A DNA stretch of 14,760 bases from Acidimicrobiia bacterium. Lineage in GTDB: Bacteria; Actinomycetota; Acidimicrobiia; UBA5794; JAOTWH01. Below are positions 1-5,931 of the stretch, piece after piece. Every line of letters starts with the position of its first letter. Position 1 is the first letter of the stretch. Both the position numbers and the translations under genes were made by a program. The DNA is taken from positions 1 to 14,760 of the forward strand of contig JAOTWH010000037.1 in assembly GCA_029863035.1 (NCBI GenBank), written 5' to 3'. The notes beneath the pieces were generated by a model. It saw nothing but the letters and a program-made list of their open reading frames with translations. It was not told where the DNA came from and searched no databases.

Positions 1-1157
1 ACAGCTCCGCCGGACCGGGCCACCATCGCCGAGGCGTGCACGATGGCGGCCATGATGTCGGCGCCCGAGAAGCCGGCCGATCTGGCCGCCAGCTGGTCGT
101 AGTCGAGCACATCGGTGGGGACCCGGGCCAGTCCTGCCTGCAACAGCAGGCGTCTCCGGTCGACGTCGGGCGGGGGGATGGAAAGGTGGCGAGGAAGCAG
201 AGGTGACTTGATGATCGACTGGTCCACTTGGCCAAGGGAGGTGACCCCGAGCACCGTCGCCAGTCGAGGGCGCTCGGCCACAGCGTCCAGGAACCAGCGA
301 AGAATGGCTGCGGTCTGGTTGCGGAACATGCCCTCCTCTCCGGCAACCGATTCGAGCCGATCGAGGAAGATCACACCTGGCGTCACGGCTCCCTTTACCG
401 CCGCCTCTAACGAGTCGAGTAACCGCTCTGGTTTGAACACCAATTCGAGTGACAGCTCCTTGACCGTGGCTCCGGCAATGCGGGCAGCCTCAGCCACCAG
501 CTCGGATTTACCAACGCCACTCGGGCCATCGACCAAGACGCCGGCGACCCGAGGCAAACCCCAGGCGGAAGGCAGGTCGTCGGCCGAGGTCAACAAGGAC
601 AGCCATCCGGTTAGTGACTCGAGTTCGTTGTCGAGCCCGGCCAACAATGCCTCCGCTGTGGTGGGAGCGCCGGTCCTGGCTTTGGGCGCTGCCGTCTCTT
701 CATCACTCTCGCTCGAGATCACGGTGGCGCCACCAACCAGAACTGCGCCATCTGGCTCGACCGATACGACCCTGATCTCGGTTGGCTCGGCGCGTGGAGT
801 GTCGGTGTAGGAAGGGTCGATGACCACTGTGTCTCCTGCCGCGAGCGGAGTTCCCTGCAACGAGTGGGCAATCTGTTGGCCGGCGACGGGCAGCGACTTT
901 CCCTCGAGTACAACGCGGCGAGCCTGGGGGAGCAAGGCCCGCTTGACGTCGACATTATCGCCTTCGGCCACGCCCGCATTTCGCATGGCAATCGGTCCGA
1001 TCATGATGGCGGTTGGTTGGGGGACCTCTCCGGGCCTCACTGCGACGTGGGAGAAGCCAACCGAAACGATCCCGCCACCTGGCAGCCCCATGGCGGCGAG
1101 CAGCGTCGAATCGACTCGTGCGATGGGATCTTCCCCCGGCCTGACCGTGAAGCGCAT
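1..1157 (-). CDS. Cdc48-like AAA ATPase (actinobacterial type), C-terminus beyond left edge
   Basis: Reading the minus strand from the ATG at 1155-1157 gives 385 residues with no stop before the window edge, so the C-terminal part, probably including a second AAA module, is missing. Residues 1-145 have the make-up of a Cdc48 N-domain (double-psi barrel), with a repeated 'GPIAMRNAGVAEGDNVDV' style segment at about 54-71. An acidic, Ala-rich linker follows. The AAA module begins near 190, with Walker A GPSGVGKS at 211-218. The Walker B position reads GVIFLDRLE (261-269), so the catalytic Glu is replaced by Arg267, and the sensor-1 Asn is replaced (GVTSLG, 304-309). 'AGFSGADI' at 361-368 matches the conserved Cdc48 helix of the small subdomain. 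Family members (Msm0858/Rv0435c, also called Cpa) are ATP-driven unfoldase-like proteins with an N-domain and two AAA rings. The first ring here probably binds ATP but hydrolyses it poorly (inference). It lies 55 bases downstream of the nuclease gene on the same strand. Confidence 0.85.
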   Translation of the reverse strand, partial: MRFTVRPGEDPIARVDSTLLAAMGLPGGGIVSVGFSHVAVRPGEVPQPTAIMIGPIAMRNAGVAEGDNVDVKRALLPQARRVVLEGKSLPVAGQQIAHSLQGTPLAAGDTVVIDPSYTDTPRAEPTEIRVVSVEPDGAVLVGGATVISSESDEETAAPKARTGAPTTAEALLAGLDNELESLTGWLSLLTSADDLPSAWGLPRVAGVLVDGPSGVGKSELVAEAARIAGATVKELSLELVFKPERLLDSLEAAVKGAVTPGVIFLDRLESVAGEEGMFRNQTAAILRWFLDAVAERPRLATVLGVTSLGQVDQSIIKSPLLPRHLSIPPPDVDRRRLLLQAGLARVPTDVLDYDQLAARSAGFSGADIMAAIVHASAMVARSGGA

Positions 1158-1212
1158 GACCGCAAAGCTATCAGTGTTTCTTGTTTCCCCCGTAGGGGTT
1201 GAGGGCCAGCTA

Positions 1213-2835
1213 CTAGATCGCGATCTGGTCCAGCCTTGGTACCGACCGAGCGGGCAACGCCAGCGCCCCGGTGGCCTCGATTACCTCGGCGCCGCACAAC
1301 CACTTCCAGACCAACTGTGCTTCTTCTGCTTCTCCCACGGAATCTGGCACCTGGCGCATCTCGAGTTGGGGGGAGCGAACGATGGCATCGAAGGGCCGGT
1401 CGGTGGACCATCCAGCAACGAACCTTCCTCGTTCGATGAGGGCAGAATGGCCGTTGCGATCTTGTGCCCACAACGAACCTGCCCGCTGCAATGCTTGCCA
1501 AGCTCGACGCCGTTCTATGGCAGATGCCAGAGCACGATGCCGGTCGCGAACCCAACCCGCCTCCTCGAACCGCTGCGCCGCGGCGTGCTGGGTGATCTTG
1601 GTGGTCAGCGGCTGCAGCAACGTCGCCGGGTCCTCATCGATGCCGCGGATGAGAGCCTCTACCACGGGGCGATAGTCCTCCGGATACACGTCTCCGGCGC
1701 ACGGGCACACCGCCACCTCCAGTTGCGCAAAGGTGCATGTTCCTTTCTTGGAGCCGGGCTTACCGGTGCAGCGCCTGATGGGAACCGCATCCCAGATGGC
1801 GGCGACCACACGATCTGCGGTCGCCTTGCTGCGGAAAGGTCCTAGCCGCAATGAGTCGTCCGATGGTCGGCTGCGTACTACGGACAGCCGAGGGAACTCT
1901 TCATCGGTCAGCTTCACCCAGTGAGACGACTTGGGTGGTTTGGATCGCCGGTTGTAACGGGGGCGGTTGGCTGCGATCAGCCTCAGCTCTGTCACCTCGG
2001 CCTCCAGCTCAGTTTCGCAAACCCGGTGTTCGATTCGATGAAGTTCTCGCAGCAGATCGGTGATCGTTCGACGCTTGTCCCCGTAGAAGTAGGCCCGCAC
2101 CCGGGTGCGCAGGTTCTTCGCCTTGCCGATGTAGATGACGTTGTCGTGACGGTCGCGGAACAAGTACACACCGGGGGCGCGGGGAAGCTCGTCGGTGAGC
2201 GAGAGCTTGTTGTAGTGCCGAGAGCCCTTGGCGGTCGGTAGCTCCATCAAGTCTTCCAAGTGGGTGACGCCAATCGAGCCCGCCCGCTCTAGCAGCGACC
2301 AGAGGACGTGAGCTGTCGCCTTGGCGTCCTCCAAGGCGCGATGGTTGGGCGTGGTTGGCGAGCGGAAGTAGGCGGCAAGCGTTCCCAGCTTGAGGTTGCG
2401 CACCTCATTGTGAACCAGCCGCCGGGCCAGCGCAGCGGTGTCAACACTGCGGTGGGGCAAGCGTCCGTAACCGAGCTGGCGGCCTGCCGCGTTGAGGAAT
2501 GAGAGGTCGTATCGCACGTTGTGGCCGACTACAACAGCATCGCCCAGGAACTCGAGGAAGGCCGGATAGGCCTCCTCCAAATGTGGAGCCTCGGTGACCA
2601 TCGCCTGGGTGATGCCGGTGAGAACGGTTATGAACGGAGGAATGGAGATCCCCGGGTTGACCATGGTCTGGAAGGTGCCAAGCAATTCGCCACCCTGGTA
2701 CTTGACCGCACCGATCTCGGTAATGCCACAGTCGGCGGCCAGCCCGCCGGTGGTCTCCAGGTCGACGACACAGAACGGCACCTCATGAAGAGATGCTCCG
2801 AGGTCGTCGAAGCTGCGCTGCACACCGAGGGACAC
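1213..2835 (-). CDS. DEDDh exonuclease fused to UvrC/Cho-like GIY-YIG endonuclease
   Basis: A 540-residue fusion. The DnaQ-type 3'-5' exonuclease comes first: Exo I DLETTG with D25 and E27, Exo II HNVRYD with D110, and Exo III H165-x4-D170. A GIY-YIG nuclease follows: GVYLF at 222-226, YIGKAKNLRTR at 235-245 and an acidic residue near 277-282. Then come four cysteines (356, 367, 377, 379) placed like the Fe-S ligands of UvrC, and a UVR-like helix at about 411-435 that in UvrC contacts UvrB. The second UvrC nuclease (RNase H-like) domain and the HhH are absent, as in E. coli Cho. This is the Rv2191-type actinobacterial architecture. Likely role: incision plus end trimming in nucleotide excision repair. 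The GTG start at 2833-2835 is the only reasonable one, because an in-frame TGA lies about 27 bases upstream. A LexA box sits 35 bases upstream of the start. Confidence 0.93.
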   Translation of the reverse strand: MSLGVQRSFDDLGASLHEVPFCVVDLETTGGLAADCGITEIGAVKYQGGELLGTFQTMVNPGISIPPFITVLTGITQAMVTEAPHLEEAYPAFLEFLGDAVVVGHNVRYDLSFLNAAGRQLGYGRLPHRSVDTAALARRLVHNEVRNLKLGTLAAYFRSPTTPNHRALEDAKATAHVLWSLLERAGSIGVTHLEDLMELPTAKGSRHYNKLSLTDELPRAPGVYLFRDRHDNVIYIGKAKNLRTRVRAYFYGDKRRTITDLLRELHRIEHRVCETELEAEVTELRLIAANRPRYNRRSKPPKSSHWVKLTDEEFPRLSVVRSRPSDDSLRLGPFRSKATADRVVAAIWDAVPIRRCTGKPGSKKGTCTFAQLEVAVCPCAGDVYPEDYRPVVEALIRGIDEDPATLLQPLTTKITQHAAAQRFEEAGWVRDRHRALASAIERRRAWQALQRAGSLWAQDRNGHSALIERGRFVAGWSTDRPFDAIVRSPQLEMRQVPDSVGEAEEAQLVWKWLCGAEVIEATGALALPARSVPRLDQIAI

Positions 2836-2869
2836 GCCACCAGCCCTGGTTCGGGGAGATCAGGGTAGT

Positions 2870-2883
2870 CGAACATATGTTCG
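2870..2883 (-). promoter_or_regulatory. LexA (SOS) operator of the exonuclease/GIY-YIG gene
   Basis: CGAACATATGTTCG is a perfect 14-base palindrome and fits the Gram-positive/actinobacterial LexA consensus CGAACrnryGTTyG at every position. It ends 35 bases upstream of the GTG start of the nuclease fusion. On the minus strand a TAnnnT-type -10 candidate (TACCCT, 2862-2867) begins two bases downstream of the box, so bound LexA would cover the promoter spacer. The VOC gene starting at 3114 reads the other way and is over 200 bases distant, so it is a less likely target. Confidence 0.85.
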
Positions 2884-2896
2884 GCTCCATGTCTTT

Positions 2897-2961
2897 GCTT
2901 GGCGGTGCGGCAGGGCCCTCTCGGCGATCGTTTGGCGCCGTTCGCCAAGCGCGCTGCCGCC
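2897..2961. repeat. Nested inverted repeats in the divergent intergenic region
   Basis: GCTTGGCG at 2897-2904 is the reverse complement of CGCCAAGC at 2943-2950. TTGGCG at 2932-2937 also pairs with CGCCAA at 2943-2948 across a 5-base loop, and GCGGCAG (2907-2913) pairs with CTGCCGC (2954-2960). No T-run follows on either strand, so it is not an obvious terminator. Apart from this and the LexA box, I see nothing convincing in the 278-base gap at 2836-3113; the short open frames there have no family resemblance. Confidence 0.4.
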
Positions 2962-3100
2962 TGGGCTAGATCCAAGTCGTGGCTCGGGCGATGCCCTCTC
3001 CAAGGCCCCTTCCTTCCGCGCCGAAAGCTCCGGACGCGGCAAGTGACGATGTCCCCTGGTTGGCGACACCGGGTATTCATATGTTGACCCAAGAGCCAAC

Positions 3101-3106
3101 GGGAGG
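3101..3106 (+). promoter_or_regulatory. Ribosome binding site of the VOC gene
   Basis: GGGAGG ends seven bases before the ATG at 3114. It fixes the start over possible internal starts. Confidence 0.7.
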
Positions 3107-3113
3107 TGGCTGA

Positions 3114-3884
3114 ATGATCAATGCTGGTACGCACGGCGCTGTGACGTGGGTGGATCTGTCAACGCCCGACGCTCCTGCAGCCGTGGAGTTCTATCGCGTG
3201 CTCCTTGGTTGGAGTGATGTCGAAGAATCGGATACGCCGATGGGGAGGTATTACATCGGCAAGGCAAAGGAGCGGCGAGTAGGCGGCTTGATGGGACAAG
3301 GTCCTGAGCTGGCTGGAACGCCGGCGATGTGGACGACATTCGTTTATGTCGATGACATCGACGAAACGGTCGGCAAGGTGGTCGATGCCGGTGGTGCGGT
3401 TCTTCAAGAGCCGTTCGAGGTTCCAGGCGATGCCCGGGTGGCGGTGATCGCTGATCCAACGGGCGCGATGCTGGGGCTCTTTGCCGGGCCCGAGATCGAG
3501 GGCGAGTACTTCTCACGTGATGTCGGCGGAGTGAATTGGGTCGAGCTGCTGACCCGCGATCCGTCGGCAGCCGAGGGCTTCTATGCCGATCTGTTCGGCT
3601 GGAAGACTGAAACCGAACAAATGGAGGGCACGGCTTACACCACGTTCAAACTGGACGGCGAGATGGTGGCGGGCATGATGATGATGCCCGACGCGGTACC
3701 TGCCGCTGCACCTTCCCACTGGGGCGCCTATTTCACAGTCGCCGACTGTGAAGCGGCCGAGAAGAAGACCCTGGAGCTGGGTGGGCAGGTGCTTCGTGGC
3801 ACCATGGCAATGGACATGGGTAAGTTCGCGGTTCTGGCCGACCCTCAAGGCGCAACCTTCAACATCATGGAGTACGCCGGGTAG
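3114..3884 (+). CDS. VOC-family protein with two glyoxalase-like domains
   Basis: 256 residues made of two tandem VOC (vicinal oxygen chelate) modules at about 8-124 and 138-254. Each shows the same landmarks: 'VTWVDLSTPD'/'VNWVELLTRD' at the first strand, 'FYRVLLGW'/'FYADLFGW' on the first helix, and a closing 'VIADPTGAMLGLF'/'VLADPQGATFNIM'. The layout and length match the mycobacterial Rv0577 (Cfp30B) group, often annotated as glyoxalase or hydroxylase. No reaction is established for most members, and I do not see a full set of glyoxalase I metal ligands, so the substrate is unknown. The ATG is well supported by GGGAGG at 3101-3106, seven bases upstream. The gene opens the short plus-strand island and is followed 104 bases later by the M23 lipoprotein. 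No intrinsic terminator is visible after it. Confidence 0.9.
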   Translation: MINAGTHGAVTWVDLSTPDAPAAVEFYRVLLGWSDVEESDTPMGRYYIGKAKERRVGGLMGQGPELAGTPAMWTTFVYVDDIDETVGKVVDAGGAVLQEPFEVPGDARVAVIADPTGAMLGLFAGPEIEGEYFSRDVGGVNWVELLTRDPSAAEGFYADLFGWKTETEQMEGTAYTTFKLDGEMVAGMMMMPDAVPAAAPSHWGAYFTVADCEAAEKKTLELGGQVLRGTMAMDMGKFAVLADPQGATFNIMEYAG

Positions 3885-3988
3885 TCGCCGGTAACCAGAG
3901 CAGCTGCGTGGCCATGGCGCGCCACCGAGACAGCCTCACCAGCGGCAGTGGGTCGGTTCGCTGATGCCGGGCACATATCTTGTTGTCC

Positions 3989-5146
3989 ATGACCAAGCTC
4001 TTCATTCTCATGGCGGCGATGCTGGTTCTTGTCGCAGCGGCATGCAGCTCGGATTCAGCAACGACAGGCACAAGCGCGTTACCGACAACGTCACAAGCAA
4101 CCACCACGGACGCAGGGACACCTGCAGACTCCACTGCTCCATCATCTTCGATGCCGGAGCCCGTGGTGGCGTCGGTCCCGCCCCCTGGGTCGTTCTCAGA
4201 AGTCGAGGCAGAGCACGAGACGGCGGTCAACGAGATCGTCGCCGCCGGTCGGTTAACGATGGACCAGTTGCTAGCCGACGACTTCGAGACGCTGTGGGAG
4301 CGGCTCGATGCCGCTACCGCTGCTTTGCTGTCGGTCGAGGACCTGAGGGCTGGCAAAGAGCGGCTCACGGCTCAGGCTTCGCTCGGTGAGGTGACGGCTG
4401 ACAGAGCCATACAGCTGAGCCCGTCGCTGAGATTCTACGGCGCCCAGTTGGTGTGGGGAGAGGAGGCGCTCAGCGCAGTCGTCTCGTTGAACGGCGGCGG
4501 GGAGGTCACGGGACTGACCCTCAACCCACAGCTCCCGCTGCCTAATGACCCTTCGGCCGGATATCGCAGCGATGTTGAGTTCCGACTTCCCTTTGACGGA
4601 CTGTGGTTCGTCTTCTGGGGCGGCGATCTGGAGCTGGAGAATTACCACGTGGTCGCCCAAGACCAGCGCCACGCCCTTGACCTCGTTATATGGAATGACG
4701 GCGCTACCCATGTTGGCGAGGGCACAGAGAACTCGGACTATTGGGCGTACGGCCAACCCGTGCTTTCCCCAGCCGACGGCACTGTGGTGGGTCTGGCTGA
4801 CGGGCTGGTCGACAACGCTCCTCAGATTGAGAGCGACGCCGAAAACCCGCCAGGAAACCATGTTGTGATAGAGGTCGCCCCCGGCGAGTACATCCTCATT
4901 GCTCACATGCAGGCGGGCAGCTTGTCTGTTGCCGAGGGGGATTCGGTCGAACAGGGTCAGCAGATAGGACTAGTTGGTAACTCGGGCAACACATCGGAGC
5001 CGCACATTCATATCCATCTGCAGGACCAGCCGGCCTTCGACCCAGGCGCGACCGGTCTTCCGCTCGAATTCACGTCCTATCTGGCTAACGGCGAGCTCGT
5101 CGAGAGCGGTGAGCTGATCGCAGACCAATTCGTGGCGAACGGCTAG
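3989..5146 (+). CDS. Secreted lipoprotein with M23-type peptidase domain
   Basis: 385 residues from the ATG at 3989; an in-frame TTG at 3980 would add three residues. The N-terminus is a lipoprotein signal with lipobox VAAAC (Cys19), then a Ser/Thr/Pro-rich tether to about 66. Residues 72-180 resemble the DUF3887-type domain often found in front of this M23 subgroup ('LLADDFETLWERLD'). The M23/LytM fold occupies about 195-360: 'NYHVVAQDQRHALDL' (219-232) carries the first metal-ligand region with D231 and H220 or H228, LIAHMQ (303-308) carries the catalytic His306, and PHIHIH (338-343) is the terminal HxH motif with H339 and H341. The first motif differs from the classic HxxxD, as in other members that read QRxAxD. 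It probably acts outside the membrane on peptidoglycan cross-bridges or an activation partner (inference). The stop overlaps that of the convergent methyltransferase gene. Confidence 0.87.
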   Translation: MTKLFILMAAMLVLVAAACSSDSATTGTSALPTTSQATTTDAGTPADSTAPSSSMPEPVVASVPPPGSFSEVEAEHETAVNEIVAAGRLTMDQLLADDFETLWERLDAATAALLSVEDLRAGKERLTAQASLGEVTADRAIQLSPSLRFYGAQLVWGEEALSAVVSLNGGGEVTGLTLNPQLPLPNDPSAGYRSDVEFRLPFDGLWFVFWGGDLELENYHVVAQDQRHALDLVIWNDGATHVGEGTENSDYWAYGQPVLSPADGTVVGLADGLVDNAPQIESDAENPPGNHVVIEVAPGEYILIAHMQAGSLSVAEGDSVEQGQQIGLVGNSGNTSEPHIHIHLQDQPAFDPGATGLPLEFTSYLANGELVESGELIADQFVANG

Positions 5147-5928
5147 GTCTTGGCACGCTGCCTGGCCGCTTCGAACAGCATCACCCCCGCCGCCATTGCA
5201 GCATTGATGCTGTCTGCTCTTTCCGCCATGGGGATGCGGACCAGCGCAGAGGCGCCGTCCAGCCACGGCAGCGACAGACCGCTCGACTCGCTGCCCACCA
5301 CGACGGCAGCTCCCGAGGCGAAGTCGACCGACCACGGCTCCACATCGCCGGCTGGTGTGGTCGAGTAGATCCCAAATCCATTGCCGGTGAGCCACTCGAT
5401 AGCCGTTGTGGTATCGGTAACCGCAAGCGGCACCGCGAATACCGCACCGAGCGATGCCCGGACCACGTTGGGATTGAAGACATCGGTGGCCGGATCGGCG
5501 CAGATGACGCCCGCCGCTCCTGCCGCCAGTGCGGTTCTCATCATGGTGCCGAGGTTCCCAGGCTTCTCGATCGCCTCCAGCGTCAACAGAACGGCGTCGG
5601 GCGGCGGGTGGAAGGACCCCAGAGCGGTATCGAACTGTCGGGCTATGGCGATCACACCATCCGATCTGTCCCGATAGGAACACTTGGCGAAGGCCTTTTC
5701 GGACATGGAGGTCGAATCCAACGTGGAGAGAAAGGTGCGGGCGACCGGCGAAGCCAAGTCGTCGCATGAGAAGACCTCGATCAGCTCGATCTTGGCATCC
5801 GTGGCGCGCTCCAGCTCGCGAACGCCCTCGATGATGAAGGTCCCTGTGCGATCACGTTCGCGGCGTTTACGCAGGCTGACGATCTCTTTGACCCTGGCGT
5901 TGGTCGTGCTGGTTATGGCGTCGGCCAT
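5143..5928 (-). CDS. SpoU/TrmH-family RNA 2'-O-methyltransferase
   Basis: 261 residues. An N-terminal substrate-binding part (about 1-100, with 'RTGTFIIEGVRELERA' typical of the SpoU_sub_bind region) precedes the SPOUT knot domain. Motif 1 is EKPGNLGTMMRTALAAG (121-137, with N125 and R131). Motif 2 is VVGSESSGLS (210-219). Motif 3 is IPMAERADSINAAMAAG (232-248, with S240 and N242). Motif 3 departs from the usual IPM.G...SLNVSVA: Gly is replaced by Ala and NVS by NAA, which makes the exact target uncertain. Members methylate ribose 2'-OH in rRNA or tRNA using SAM, and the deep trefoil knot binds the cofactor. The ATG is three bases after the stop of the TPM gene, so the two are probably translated together. 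At the other end the stop (5143-5145) shares the palindrome CTAG with the stop of the convergent M23 gene. Confidence 0.92.
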   Translation of the reverse strand: MADAITSTTNARVKEIVSLRKRRERDRTGTFIIEGVRELERATDAKIELIEVFSCDDLASPVARTFLSTLDSTSMSEKAFAKCSYRDRSDGVIAIARQFDTALGSFHPPPDAVLLTLEAIEKPGNLGTMMRTALAAGAAGVICADPATDVFNPNVVRASLGAVFAVPLAVTDTTTAIEWLTGNGFGIYSTTPAGDVEPWSVDFASGAAVVVGSESSGLSLPWLDGASALVRIPMAERADSINAAMAAGVMLFEAARQRAKT

Positions 5929-5931
5929 TGG

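Noticed and set aside
115..810. 231-residue plus-strand open frame
   Set aside because: Antisense to the Cdc48-like ATPase; Ser/Arg-rich composition without any family motif.
820..1845. 341-residue plus-strand open frame
   Set aside because: Antisense to both the ATPase and the nuclease fusion, crossing the gap between them; no domain.
2860..3099. Short minus- and plus-strand frames (62-79 residues) in the divergent gap
   Set aside because: No RBS, no recognisable protein, and they run over the LexA box or inverted repeats.
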